This document shows, in pieces, positions 31,990 to 43,449 of a stretch of DNA of 64,000 bases. Every line of letters begins with the position of its first letter. Position 1 is the first letter of the stretch. The stretch is taken from positions 29,871,975 through 29,935,974 of the forward strand of contig CM055101.1 of assembly GCA_029204225.1 (NCBI GenBank), given 5' to 3'. A program made the position numbers and the translations under genes. The stretch comes from Diphasiastrum complanatum. Taxonomy: Eukaryota > Streptophyta > Lycopodiopsida > Lycopodiales > Lycopodiaceae. The notes below the pieces were generated by a model, which was not told where the DNA came from, did no database searches, and saw only the letters and a program-made list of their open reading frames with translations.

Positions 31990-32880
31990 TTTATCACACA
32001 ACTTTGATCCATCTTAAGAATGATCTCCATCCTAAGTATAGACATCCTTTCTATGGTTTTATAGTAACTTACATTGATACAAAGAATAGTGTCCAAATTG
32101 GATGTTTCACTATTTCTTACATCAATTTTACACATCAAGATGTAACTAGAACATGAAGTGAAAATGTAATGATTCCTCCATGTTTCAAACTTTGAACTCT
32201 GTGAAAAATAATAGTAACATGATAGTTTTCATCCAATGCTTGCTTGTCTCCTCTATTTTTGTCCTTCCTTGATATGTCTTCACCATGAAAATCAATGAAT
32301 GAGCTTCCACTTCCATCTTGCCATAAGCTATCATCAACACTTGATGACTTGATCATGAATGAGTGATATAATAAGCCTCCAATAGATTTATTTCCATCAG
32401 CAAAACCAGCCAAGAATGCTAGTACAACTCTAACAACAAGATATTGCAAGACAATATAGCTTGTTTCACCTTATCTTGACAATTTGCACACCTTGACATG
32501 AAATAGCTCCAACATAAGATAGAACAAGTAAAGTAAACTTGACCGACACTTCCTTGCTGCCCCCTTGACCTTACCTGAGTCTTCAATGACCTGAAAAAAT
32601 AGATCCAAAGTATCTTTGCCACTTGACTCTTTTGTGTAGTTGAAGCTCTTTGAAATCAACCTCTTGATATTCCACTTGACCATAAAAGCCATTGAAATGT
32701 TTTTTTGTTTTTAGATCCATTACTTGCATCCACTCCTTGAAAACCATCATGCACTTGCATAGCATCACCTAGACAATAAGATGAACCAATACATGTGAGT
32801 AATGCAAAATGAGTGACTTCCACTTGCTTACCCTTCTCATCATATGTAAGCCTAAATGGCTTTTGTCTTTTCCCTTGAGG
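31990..32880 (-). pseudogene. Copia D 3' region lacking RT, shared with 40600-41660
   Basis: Where RT and RNase H should be, the sequence has a linker (RLTYDEKGKQVEVTHFALLT) and then broken frames such as KVKGAARKCRSSLLYLFYLM and VLAFLAGFADGNKSIGGLLY, followed by the polypurine tract. The plus-strand copy at 40600-41660 has the same order and matching words (LAGFADGNE). No RT motif can be read in any frame of either copy. It is a non-autonomous derivative that was copied at least twice. The nature of the replacing segment is unknown. Confidence 0.6.
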
Positions 32881-32886
32881 ATATTC

Positions 32887-33267
32887 CTAGAAATTGACTT
32901 GGAGAAGCATCTCCACCATCAGCATCCAAGGAACAATCTTCCTCACCACGAAAATTTTAAATTGATCGACATCAACAACATCAACCTTATCCACACTCTC
33001 CTCTTCAAAGACAACATCCTTAGAAATTTGAACTTTCTTGGACTTAGGAATGTAAACCCTATAAGCTTTCCTTACTTCACTATAGCCAACAAATATTCCC
33101 TTCAAGAATCCAAAAGATGAGTTGAAATAGCAATTACTAGAAAAGATCTTCAAATGCTCCATCCTTGGCTTCTTACCAAAAAGAACTTCAAGTGAACTCT
33201 TCCCATCCAAGTCTTCATTTGAGTACCTATTGTAAAAAAAGTTACCACACTCCTCTGCTTTGCACAT
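32887..33267 (-). pseudogene. Copia D integrase C-terminal part
   Basis: Frame reads FFYNRYSNEDLDGKSSLEVL, FGKKPRMEHLKIFSSNCYF, GIFVGYSEVRKAYRVYIPKS and VQISKDVVFEEESV, the copia region after the integrase core. It is interrupted at its upstream end (33267), where a plus-strand copia RNase H begins. Confidence 0.8.
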
Positions 33268-33289
33268 AATATGGACTTTTGCATTTGTT

Positions 33290-33800
33290 ATGGAGCATTC
33301 GAAATGACAAACTCAATATTCTCAGTGATTATTTAGATGCCAGTTGGGCAGGAGATGTAGACACTCGTAAATCCACTTCTGGATTTACATTCTTCCTCAA
33401 CAACGGTCCTATTTCATGAAATAGTCACAAGGAAACTTTGATAGCTCTATCTTCTACTGAATCAAAGTATATCGCAGCCTCTCAAGCTACAAAGGAAGTA
33501 GTATGATTGAGAAACTTACTTTCAGATGTTTTTCTGAAACAATATACTCTGACAACTTTATTTTGGGATAATCAAATTGCTATTGCTTTATCAGCCAACC
33601 CTAGATTTTATAGTAGGAGTAGGCACATTAAAATTAAGTATCACTATGTTAGAAACAAACTTCTGACAGAGAGGTACACTTGCAGTACTGTCGAACTCAA
33701 GATATGACAGTTGATGTTTTTACTAAGGCACTAAGCATGGATGCACATAGAAAGTTTTGTGCAAAGCTAAGTTTGAAAGTCAAGGCATTCATGGATTCAG
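33290..33800 (+). pseudogene. Copia G RNase H and C-terminus
   Basis: Reading through two stops: YLDASWAGDVDTRKSTSGFT (first catalytic Asp), ETLIALSSTESKYIAASQAT (catalytic Glu), LFWDNQIAIALSANPRFYSR with the third Asp, then HIKIKYHYVRNKL and, after a frame change, VDVFTKALSMDAH. This is the complete RNase H and tail of a Ty1/copia pol. The upstream RT is missing. It is followed directly by a polypurine tract and LTR. Confidence 0.85.
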
Positions 33801-33801
33801 A

Positions 33802-34395
33802 TTAAGGGGAAGTTTTTTATTATTCGAGTTATTCATCTATAATCTACATCCATTCATTATCCAGTTCTGCAATTTTGTTCGTGTTTCTATATAGTCTAGA
33901 AATACTCAAAAATTGCTCAACAGGTGGCTCCGACATATTGGACAACCTACAACATATCGGATGACTCCGACAAAAGTTGAAGATCTTGAACATGTCAAAG
34001 GATAACAATTACTATTATGCATGATATGAAGCTAAATAATTGCCCTAACTGCCTTGCAAGTAGATTTTCGGGAAGTCCTAACTAGATGGGTGACAGTACA
34101 AAAGTGCCAATTAAAATCTACAACCTGATTAGCTGTCCTACTGGATGAGCTTAAACTACTTTAGTATAGATAGCCTATCATAGAGATTTCTATAAGTCTC
34201 CCTCTATTAGAGTATTGCTATTAGCACTTGTTGCTTACCAGCGGAAGTGCATCAGACAAAGTGTTCAGTTATTCAGAGATAGTTTAGAATACATAACTTT
34301 TCATATGCTATTGCTTTGTGCTCTTATCATTTGATTTGTACATGTTACTTAATGAATCAATCTATCTTCTTATGGGGTTCAGTTTCATGTTAGAA
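33802..34395 (+). mobile_element. Copia G polypurine tract and 3' LTR, truncated
   Basis: The purine tract TTAAGGGGAAG (33802-33812) is followed by a sequence matching 37590-38160 in the same orientation: TCTACATCCATTCATTATC, GGTGGCTCCGACATATTGG and CTACTTAATGAATCAATCTA. Homology stops near 34395. The full LTR should run on to an end like CTTCTTCCAACA at 38382, so this copy is truncated. Confidence 0.75.
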
Positions 34396-35090
34396 TGTAT
34401 GCTTCTGTCTGGTCATTTGTAGCCAATTTGCTCCAAAAATTCTTTATCTTCACTATCGAATGGTGAATAGTATATACAAAAGCTCTTCCCCACCTCAAAT
34501 TAGGTGAAAATCCATCATGTAATAAGGAAGATGATTGACCATTTTTTACCTTATTCTTATCTAACCCTAGAAGTTTGCCAAATTGGTGGCTAGGTTGGTT
34601 ATCCACTACCTCCATGCCTCGAGGAATTTGGTCTTATAATCTAGAAACTATGACCAAACAACCCTAACTAGCCCTATGAATGATATCTAATTAACCTATG
34701 AATGATATCTAGAGTAGCCTACACACATGGAAACATGGACTCACATGTGTGGGACTCACCTACGCATAATCTACATGGTTTTGTTCAAGCTAGATTTGCC
34801 AATTTTAGCAATTTCTCACATGACATGAGCTGGTGAAGAGGTAGCAAAGGGAGTGTCAAGGGGAGTGGCATTGGGTGGAGGAGAAGTGGGTGGAATGGAG
34901 GGCACCATTGACACTATTCCAGGCATTCTAACACTATCATCATTAATTCTAACACTAGAGATTAATACGATCATGACATTTGCATTACTTGCAAGATCAA
35001 TTTACACATCCCCAACACCAAATTTCCATTAACACTACTCACAATCATAAGGAAGCAAGGTAGGTGTCATTCATCTACAAAAAGTTCTAG
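34385..35090. other. Stretch with one unrecognised reading frame
   Basis: A minus-strand frame at 34385-34615 (76 codons: NQPSHQFGKLLGLDKNKVKN, NFWSKLATNDQ) has protein-like composition but no known motif. The remainder, to 35090, contains repeats of TTCTAACACTA near 34926-34960 and nothing else I can name. Confidence 0.35.
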
Positions 35091-36221
35091 ATTAGGGCCC
35101 TTTTTGGACTCAAAAGGGCCTCTTTACTAATTATAATTAGTGTTAATGACGACATGTGTACCAATAACAGAATGACAATTGAAATGGAATGGTCCATATG
35201 ACATGGCACATCCAATGGTGTAAATTAGATTTACAAATTCTAACCCACCCACTAACTCTCCTCTAACTCTACTTGTAATGATGATATGATAAGGACAAGT
35301 GATTTAAAATCTACATGAAAGATGGCCAGTATTTTTTGAAGGCCTTCAAAAAATCATTTTATGATTTGAATTGAGGTAAAAAGGGGACATTGGGCCCCCA
35401 AATTGAAAAAAAAATAAATAAAAAAAAGTGTGGGAGGGGGCATGGGGTACACCCCTCCCCCTCCCCTTGTACAGTACCCCCTCCTTGTCATTGTCTCATC
35501 CCCCTCCTCCCTCATCTTGTGGTGCACGTACCCGCTCCCTCCCCTCTCCCGATCTCACTCCCTCACTCCCCGAGCCGCTGGCCCGGTTGAGCACGCAGCA
35601 GCCCGAGGTCACCATTCAACGCCCCCCGTTCGGACAACAAGTTGGGGCCATAATTTTTTTGCCCAAAGGCCCGCATGCTCACCCAGGTCAGTGGCTGACT
35701 TGGGTGAGTGTGCGGGCCTCTGGGCAAAAAATTTTTGCCCCCCAATTGTTGTCCGAACAGGGAGCGTTGAATGGCAACCCTAGGGTGCTGCGTGCTCAAC
35801 TGGGCCAGCGTCCCGGGGAGTGAGTGAGTGAGATCGGGAGAGGGGAGGGAGTGGGTATGGGCACCGCTGGAGGAGAAGGGGAGGGGGTGTACCCCATGCC
35901 CCCTCCCACGCTTTTTATTTTTTTATTTTTTTCAACTTCGGGGCCCAATGAAATATTGGGCCCCCTTTTTACCTCAATCAAGTCATAAAATGATTTTTTG
36001 AAGGCCTTCAAAAAATACTCGCCATCTCTTTAGATCCTAAATCACTTGTACTTGCTATATTATTATGCTAGGTCTAAGTGAAGGCTATTGAAGTATGAGT
36101 TAACTCATGATAAACCCATGGTGAGCTGCCACATAGGACGATTAGTGAGTTAATTAATCCTAATTAGCAAACACAATTAGGCAAGGAAGAGGCCCTTTTT
36201 GAGTCCAAAAAGGGCCCTAAT
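35091..36221. mobile_element. Long GC-rich foldback element
   Basis: Outer ends are TTAGGGCCCTTTTTGGACTC on the left and the inverse (GAGTCCAAAAAGGGCCCTAA) on the right. Arms then pair nearly continuously over about 400 bases each side of a 3-base centre at 35692-35694, flanked by CTCACCCAGGTCAG and CTGACTTGGGTGAG. Inside are AAGGCCTTCAAAAAATC, GGGCCC blocks and C-rich stretches with their complements. The outer 200 bases of the arms are more diverged. No transposase is present. The class is unknown (foldback or non-autonomous long-TIR element). The many overlapping frames here are palindrome artefacts. Confidence 0.85.
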
Positions 36222-36351
36222 GAGGCTATACACGGGTTAACACTAATCAAACCACAAAGCAAAACATAGAAAACCCATAGCCTAGGGGCACCCATGTGAA
36301 CTTCATGTGATAGCCATGTGACACTGACACCTCAGCACATGCTCTTTTAAC

Positions 36352-36740
36352 TTAACTTTGGCCTCTTCTAGTGGATTGTGAGCTTTGCTTGTTGGAATTC
36401 CTTTCTTCTTGCCTTGAAGCATTTAACATTGTACTTGCCTGATTGTACTTGCCATCAATGACAATGATGAAATACTTAGATCCACCCATTGAGATTTGGT
36501 ACATTGGTCCACATATACCTGTGTGTACTAATTCAAGAGGTTGTTTTCCTCTTACAGCTCCTTGCAATTGTGGGAAAGTCATCCTTTGTTGTTTGCCATG
36601 CATGCAAGCTTGACAATGCACCCTTCTTGGATTTGAGTCATTCTCTAGCCCTACAACCATTCCTTTTGAAATGATGGCCCTGATTGCATCTTCTCTAAGG
36701 TGTCCTAGTCTCCGATGCCACAACATGTTTAACTAATCTC
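36352..36740 (-). pseudogene. Copia pre-integrase zinc domain
   Basis: LWHRRLGHLREDAIRAI with CQACMHGKQQRMTFP is the HHCC zinc module. VHTGICGPMYQISMGGSKYF follows, where the first catalytic Asp (usually HTDLCGP) is Gly. The frame leaves the family after FIIVIDGKY. Just upstream, a minus-strand stretch near 36745-36810 reads LYCDNQSTITLY, resembling copia RNase H, so two fragments may have been joined here. Confidence 0.7.
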
Positions 36741-36839
36741 AGATTGAAATATAGTGTTATTGTGCTTTGATTGTCACAATAAAGAATTGCTGGGTGTTGT
36801 TGAGCCAAATTGGCTCCTTAGCATTTGTGCTAGCAATGT

Positions 36840-37570
36840 ATTTCTATTTTGTTGAAGATAATGAGATCTGTTTTTGCATTGGTTGTTCCAGGATATTGAG
36901 CCTTGGTTGAATAGAAAGCCAGAAATTGATTTTCTAATGTCGATATCTCCTACCCCATCAGTACGATGATAGATAGTTTCTTGAAATCTCTTAGAAGGAT
37001 GTTACACATCTGACTCATACTAAATTTAGGTCATAATTAAGCAACTTTCACCTAAAATCAAATTATCATAACAACCTTGTTTAGGGCCATAAGTAATTAT
37101 ATTTAAAAGTTTCGTTCAATGCTTTGTCCAAATAAATGAGCTTCATTCAATAAGGAGTCCAAAACAAAAATATTGGCTTCATTCCACCCTAAAAATTACA
37201 AATATTAGAGTTAAATTTCATGCAATGAAAGCCATATGACAAACAATTATGATTAACGCAATAACCATACATGAATGGTCCAAAAACAAAAATAGTCCAA
37301 GTATAGAAGTACATATACTACATCAGTAAATGTATATATATATAGACTAGAATACAAAAAATAGCTAGAACCACCAATTGAGTCCTCATCCTGGCCATGA
37401 ACATCTGACTCACGATGTTGCGATTCATGAGATGGAAACTATGGTACCTGCATGCAAGAAACATGAATTACTGCTATGAGAAATGTGGTGAGAGTGAGAG
37501 TGAGACTCTATGAATGCAATGAAGTCAAAATCTATTATGAAGCCATGCCTCAGAAGCAACTATTAGATTA
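36840..37570. other. Stretch without recognised gene
   Basis: AT-rich sequence. No motif, repeat pair or LTR terminus was recognised between the zinc-domain fragment and the LTR near 37575. Confidence 0.45.
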
Positions 37571-37574
37571 TTCT

Positions 37575-38382
37575 ACTATCGAGAGTGATTCAGCCAAAAT
37601 AATCGATCTCTAATCTACATCCATTTATTATCTATATCTGCAGTCTACAGAAATACTCAGGAATCGCTCAATAGGTGGCTTTGACATATCGGACAACCTC
37701 CGACATATTGGATGACTCCGACGAAAGTTGAACGAGTCGAACATGTTGAAGGATGGCCATTATTGTTCCGTTTGATATGAAGCTAAAGACTTGCCACTTG
37801 CCCTAACTACTTTGCGAGTAATTTTTGGGAAGTCCTAATTGGATAGATATCAGTGCATTACATCTAACTACCAATTGTGATCTACGATCTGATTAGTTGT
37901 CCTACCGAATTGGCTTAAATTGCTTTAGTACAAATAGCTGATCATTAAAGATTTCTATAAGTCCCGCTCTATTAGAGTATTGCTATTAGTGCTTACTAGT
38001 TACTCGCGGATGTGCATCAGATAGAGTTTTTAGTTACTCAAAGATAGTTTAGAGTACTCAGTTTGTATCTGCTATTGCTTTGTGCTCTTATCATCTGATT
38101 TGTACATGCTACTTACTGAATCAATCTACCTTCTTATTGTGTTCAGTATCATGCAGTCACTCTACCTTCTATACATCACTTCGCACTCTGAAATTGTTTG
38201 GCTACGAAATCACTTTAGTACTAATGGTTGCAAAATTAGTTGCTAATAGTTTGGCTATCATTATAGCTTTGTCCAATTATTGATAGGTGTAATCATGCAT
38301 TGGAAAAGAAGACTCATTCTACTGTGCTCAATAATTCGTGCATAGTCGTTGGACTCTCAAACTGTCATTTCTTCTTCCAACA
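37575..38382 (+). mobile_element. Copia F 5' LTR, G type
   Basis: Matches the copia G LTR from about 37590 on. It ends CTTCTTCCAACA at 38382, directly before the primer binding site, which marks it as a 5' LTR in plus orientation. The start is approximate. It does not resemble the LTR at the other end of this element (41679). Confidence 0.7.
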
Positions 38383-38396
38383 TGGTATAAGAGCAC
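38383..38396 (+). promoter_or_regulatory. Copia F primer binding site
   Basis: TGGTATAAGAGCAC fits the initiator tRNA-Met complement TGGTATCAGAGCA with one or two changes and abuts the LTR end CA. Confidence 0.75.
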
Positions 38397-38584
38397 TATT
38401 ATTAGATATCCTTCAAGGTATCAAAGTGGATCACTAGATACTTTTCATATTATCAAATTCACACACTTGCTCTTAACCTTCAATTTGTGGTATCAATTTC
38501 AGTATTTGATAATCGATTTTCAATTGTAGCGTTGCACAAGATCATTCATAAAGTCATCGACTTATCAACAGACCAAAGTTCCAA

Positions 38585-39360
38585 ATGGATTATCAAAGTA
38601 AAGTTGGTCTCATCGTAGACAAGCTCAATGGCTCCAATTACTATTTGTGAAAATTTAAGATGAAGACCCTGCTAATCGCCAAGAAGTTGTGGGATGTTGT
38701 CACATGTATAGAAATGAAGCTTGAAGATGACACATCCGACTCTGTGGAAATCACAGGACGATAAAGCTTTCATGCTTATTATTCTCAATATATCAGACAC
38801 TCAGATTGGCCACATATTTGAAGTTGAGACTTTGAAAGAAGTACGGGCCATCTCGAGCTCGCTATATGATGTGAGGGACATGACTTCCAAGTTAAATCTT
38901 AGAAGAAAATTCTTCACACTCAAGATGTCGAATGTTGATTCACTTTAGAATCACATTAACCAATTTAAGAATTTCTTGCAACAAATGGCAGCAGTTGGAT
39001 CCATCATTGACAATCAATAAGCAATCACGACATGGCTTTCAAGCTTGCCTTCTACATATGAGAACTTGGTGATGATCATATTGACAAACTTAGATTTAAC
39101 TCTCACTAAAGTTATCACTATGTTGCTGCAAGAAGACAATCGAATAAGTCAAGATACCTCTTTGACTTCATCATCTCATGCTCTATATGTCATAAAGTCT
39201 GAAAACGACATAAGAAGAAAACCTCTAAGCAGTCTACTTCAAATCAAAAGATGACACAAAGTCAAGAGCATTTATTAATCCACAATCAAAGAAGAAGATG
39301 TTATGTAAGTATTACAAACACAATAATCTTGAGATCCAGGATTGCAAGGTATTAAAAACA
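38585..39360 (+). pseudogene. Copia F gag
   Basis: Starts near Met 38585: KVGLIVDKLNGSNYY(stop)KFKMKTLLIAKKLWDVVT, the copia gag N-terminus. Stop-broken frames follow with NLDLTLTKVITMLLQED and a damaged knuckle (CKYYKHNNLEIQDC, lacking one Cys and the His) near 39300-39345. At least eight stops or shifts interrupt it. Spacing from primer site to gag is about 190 bp, normal for copia. Confidence 0.75.
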
Positions 39361-39464
39361 AAGAATGTCAACAAGCAACCGGATCTACATGCAGTATCAT
39401 CTCTATATCCCGAACTCAACATGAACAAAGGAGGGTTTATTGTCAAAGACCAAAAGGTGCGAAT

Positions 39465-39795
39465 CACTAATTCTTGATTTTTGGATTTTGGAGCTACTCC
39501 ACATATGGCCAGTCATCGTGAGTATTTTCATTCCTAAATGCCTTATAAGGAAATTCATTCTTCTTGGCGACAATAGTACACACACTATCAAAGGTGAAGG
39601 CATTGTAAAATTGATGTTCCAGCATGATCAATTCAAACTACTATCAATTTTTTTGTATGTACCTAAACCCTCTACGAATCTATTATTGGTAAGTAGAATT
39701 ACTGATTTAGATCAATGGGTCAAATTTGAGTCTGATCAATGCCGAATTATCGATAGGACAAATAAGATCCCTCTTGAGGTATGGATACTTATATA
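39465..39795 (+). pseudogene. Copia F protease
   Basis: FLDFGATPHMASHREYF carries Asp-Phe-Gly-Ala-Thr, a copia protease active site with Phe instead of Ser. After a frame change it continues LGDNSTHTIKGEGIVKLMF, LSIFLYVPKPSTNLLLVSRI and DLDQWVKFESDQCRI, the usual run to the integrase. Confidence 0.75.
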
Positions 39796-39864
39796 GACTA
39801 GCGGGTTGTTATTCTGACTTGAAAACCTATGTTATTGTCAAACATTAAAAACCTCTGTTCTTGT

Positions 39865-40520
39865 CAATAAAGAATTACTTTGGCATTGTAGATTAGGACA
39901 CTTGAATCATACATTTATCTCAAACATGTCCAAACAATCTCTGGTACTTGATTTCGACTATTTAACCAATAAAGTCGACCTCCTTGTCTGTCAAAGCTGC
40001 ATCCTTGTAAAACAGAGTAGGATTCATTTTACATCAAGTTAAAGGCATGCAACAAAAGATGTTCTAGATGGTGTAAATATATGTGGTCCAATGCAAACTT
40101 TGCCCTTGCTTGATGCAAAGTATTTCATTACCTTTATTGACGAATATTTGAGAAGAATAGCTATTTATTTTATTAAGCAAAAATTGAAGGCTTTCAAGTT
40201 CAAATGTCTTTCTCAAGTTCAAGAATGTTGTGGAGAGTCAATTTAACATGAAGATCAAGTGCTTAAAGTTGGCAAATGAAGACCTACCAAAAAACCTCAA
40301 AGAGGTTTGTGAAAAACATGGGATCAAGAAAGAGCTTTCAAGCTCAACGTTCTACATGGTGTGGAAGAGAGGAAGACAACTCTTTTTGAAAGAGCTAAAT
40401 CCATGAGGGTGAATGCAAATCTTCCTAAGTCATTTTGAGGTGAAGCTTTGATGTGTGCTAACTTTGTTTGCAATAGGTACTCAAATGTAGACTTGGATGG
40501 TAAGAGTTCAAAATGAGGTC
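39865..40520 (+). pseudogene. Copia F integrase
   Basis: LLWHCRLGHLNHTFI with CQSCILVKQSRIHF is the zinc module. Then VNICGPMQT (the Asp before Cys-Gly-Pro is Asn), AKYFITFIDEYLRR, and KCLKLANEDLPK replacing the second Asp block. After frame changes, RAKSMRVNANLPKSF and ALMCANFVCNRYSN appear. All catalytic blocks are altered. From about 40440 it matches copia D. Confidence 0.7.
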
Positions 40521-40599
40521 ATTTTTGGTGAACATCTTTGGTAATACTTGCTATGTCAACTCATATTTTGGGATTCTTGAAGTGATTATATGTTGGCTA

Positions 40600-41660
40600 T
40601 AGTGATGTTGTTGATGTTGATCAATCTAACATTTTTGGTGGTGATAAGCATGATTCTTTGGATGATGATGATGGAGATGCCTCTCCAAATAAAGTTCTAA
40701 GAAGATCCTCAAGGGAAAGAAAAAATCCAACTAGGCTTACATATGTTAAGAAGGTTAAGGAAGTTGAAGGTACAAACTTTGATTTACTCGCATGTTTTGG
40801 TTCATCTTCTTGTCTAGATGATGCTATGCAAGTGGATCATAGTTTTCAAGAATTGGAAGCAACTAATGGATCTGGAAAAGAGGTCTTATTCAATAACTTT
40901 GATGGTCAAGTGGAAGATCAAGATGTTGATCTCAAAGGAGTTCAACAACATAAAAGGAAAGTTGGCAATTTGGAACTAGTCAAGAGCATGAAAGAGAAAT
41001 CAATTGGCAAAGATACTTTGGATCTATTTTTGTAGGTGTTTGAAGATTTAAGTAAGGTCAAAGGAGCAGCAAGGAAGTGTTTTTCAAGCTTACTTTACTT
41101 TTTCTATCTCATGTTTGAGTAATTTCTTGTGAATGTGTGCAAATTGTGAAGATATGGTGAAACTAGCTACATTGTTTTGCATCGTTTGGATGTTGGATTT
41201 GTAGTAGCATTCTTGGCTGGTTTTGCTGATGGAAATGAAGCTAAATGAGGCTTATTATATCACTTATTCATGGTCAAGTCATCAAGTGATGATAATATCT
41301 TGTGGCAAGATGGAGATGGAGGCTCATTCATGGAGTTTTATGGAGGATACATATCAAGAAAGGACAAATATGGAGGAGACAAGCAAGAAGGTGGTCATCA
41401 CTCACATTTATTGTTTGGTTGTTGTTATATTCCAGAGAGTTCAAAGCTGGAAGAATAGAGGAATCATTGCATTTACATTCTATTTGGTTCTTTATGTTCT
41501 AGTTAAATCTTGATTTGTAAAATTGATGTAAGAAATCGTGACGCATCAAATGTTAACACTATTCTCTATATCAATTATGAAAGTTACTATAGAACCATAG
41601 AATGGAGGGCTAGTCTTATAGTGAATATGATTCTTAAGAGGGATCAAAGTTCAATGTGAA
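40600..41660 (+). pseudogene. Copia F linker and RT-less 3' region, D type
   Basis: An open 125-codon piece (40658-41035): SPNKVLRRSSRERKNPTRLT, LLACFGSSSCLDDAMQVDHS, then KSIGKDTLDLFL. Further frames (KVKGAARKC, VAFLAGFADGNE, QDGDGGSFMEFYGGYISRKD) lead to the polypurine tract at 41664. It aligns with copia D 31990-32880 throughout. No RT or RNase H motif is present in this copy either. Confidence 0.65.
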
Positions 41661-41663
41661 AAC

Positions 41664-42085
41664 TAGTTGAAGAGGGAGTTTGAGAAATTGTCAACTAGTT
41701 TGAGATTTATCATGTCTATTTCAATTGAAAAACTTTGGCCAATATGCATTTTAGACTTAGAGATAAACTTTATATTGTTAATAAGGCCCAAGAATAGTTG
41801 ATTTTCTATTGTTAGCATGTTAGGCAAGTTGATCAGGTCAAATTTTGGCCTTCTCTAATTGATTGGTTTAAGTGCATTGAATCTAGTCCATGGTTTGGAA
41901 TAGATCTAGAAGCTTCCTAATGTTGATAAGCTTGGGCAAGCACATCCAAATAGGTCAAGGACCTATTATATATAATGTACATGTGTGGCAAGAGTTCATC
42001 TTTCTCTCTATGCTCTCATTCATGCATATGGAAGTGATCTATTTCTGTATTGGATCCACACGTGTGAAAGGTGGTGCAGTACAAC
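41664..42085 (+). mobile_element. Copia F polypurine tract and D-type 3' LTR
   Basis: Purine tract GTTGAAGAGGGAG, then an LTR starting TTTGAGAAATTGTCAACTAG at 41679 (D copy: TGTGAAAATTTGTCAATTAG). Shared features include the TTAGAGATA and TTAATAAGGCC words and the CACACGTGTG palindrome at 42057-42066. The end is approximate. A GT run at about 42173-42191 follows. Confidence 0.65.
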
Positions 42086-42199
42086 CATTGTATAAAGACA
42101 GAGCTTGGAAAAAGAGAGAGCTTAAGAGAGATAAGTAAACAAAAAGATAGAGCATGAAATAAAGCTTTAAAATGTGTGTGTGTGTGTGTGTGTTTGTAA

Positions 42200-43250
42200 A
42201 AAATCTTAATCACTAACACAATGAAAGCAAATAGTGAGCAAAAACAATGAAAACTTTTAGGAATTCAAGCTTGCGTTAATAGGCCACAACATTTTTTTTC
42301 TATGCATGGCAAAAAATGGAAATTTGTTTGGTACAGTGCTGCCCCTCACGGCCTAAAAGGTGTCAAAATGCAAATTTTTGTGTGCCCACGTTTTGGAAAG
42401 AGGTGTATAAAAGGTAGCTCGAATAAGATTTGAATAAAAAGAATTCGAACGACAAGAAAGAAACCTTATCATGTGCAGCGGAATAATCTATCTTTCTCTT
42501 TTTTCATGCATGACTACGTCTATCAATTTCGAACAAAACAATAGTGATTAAAATCACGTTCAATCTTATAGTAACTAACTTTGAAATCATTAGTACTACA
42601 ATGATTACATAGCCAAACATTAAAACATTGAATCATCAGACAAATAGTCAGTTGTGAAGAATTACAAAAATGCATACATTCCGAGACTAAGCTAAATGCA
42701 ATAAGGAAATAGTATCGATTCAGTGTAAAAGCGATACAAATGTAAATGAGTAAAACAAGTTGCGGATCGAAGCCGAGTACTCTAAGCTATCTCTAAGCGG
42801 CTAAAATATAAGTCTGAATCAAGTGCAACTATTGATAAGCAGTAAGTGCAATAGTAATCTCTAATCAACTCTAAAGAACTGATCTAGAATGCTCAAGAGT
42901 GTTCAAGCTCGCAGGCTTGAGAGAGCTAACTATTCAATACTTGATCTTTGAAAAAATGTTGAAATATGAACGACTATTTATACTAAGCAATTAGGCTGGA
43001 GTCTGGTGGCATTCATCCAGGTCTTTTCAGAAGTTGCTTGCTGATAAGCGGTGACATTTTGGCCATAAACAGTCTGTCTGCAGAAATGAACATAATTGTC
43101 ACTCTGCATAAATGAACATAATTGTCATCAGGGAGAAAGCAAAAAATGCAACTTTTGTGAGAAATGCGACAGTGTCACAAAATCTCATTTCCTGAAATTG
43201 GAGGTAGCCCCACACTTTGCCAAAGTCATTTTCTTAACATTTGAGACACT
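42200..43250. other. LTR-like debris without recognised gene
   Basis: The minus strand has AGTATAAATAGTCG near 42970, LTR-like, upstream of an otherwise unreadable 500 bp. No ends or coding motif were fixed. Confidence 0.35.
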
Positions 43251-43251
43251 T

Positions 43252-43407
43252 TGAAAAATGCAGAAAAAGACGACACCGCATTTTTACTTGCAATTCATGA
43301 CAGGCGAAAAATGCAAAACATGCGACATTGCACTTTTACTCAAAATTCCTTACAAGCAAAAAATGCAAAAAATGGAACACTGCATTTTTCCTTGCAATTC
43401 TTGACAT
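43252..43407. repeat. Tandem repeat, three units of 52 bp
   Basis: Units start at 43252, 43304 and 43356 with (T/C)(G/A)AAAAATGC. Each continues GCGACA(C/T)(C/T)GCA or similar, TTTTTACTTGCAATTC and TTGACAG. The copies differ at about one base in five. Confidence 0.7.
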
Positions 43408-43449
43408 TGTCACTTTAAGAGAAAATTGACTGTAGCAAAAATGTGATAG

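Noticed and set aside
35428-35823. Overlapping open frames of 117-131 codons on both strands
   Set aside because: They lie in the GC-rich foldback, read on both strands because the arms are complementary, and have proline/serine/arginine composition with no motif.
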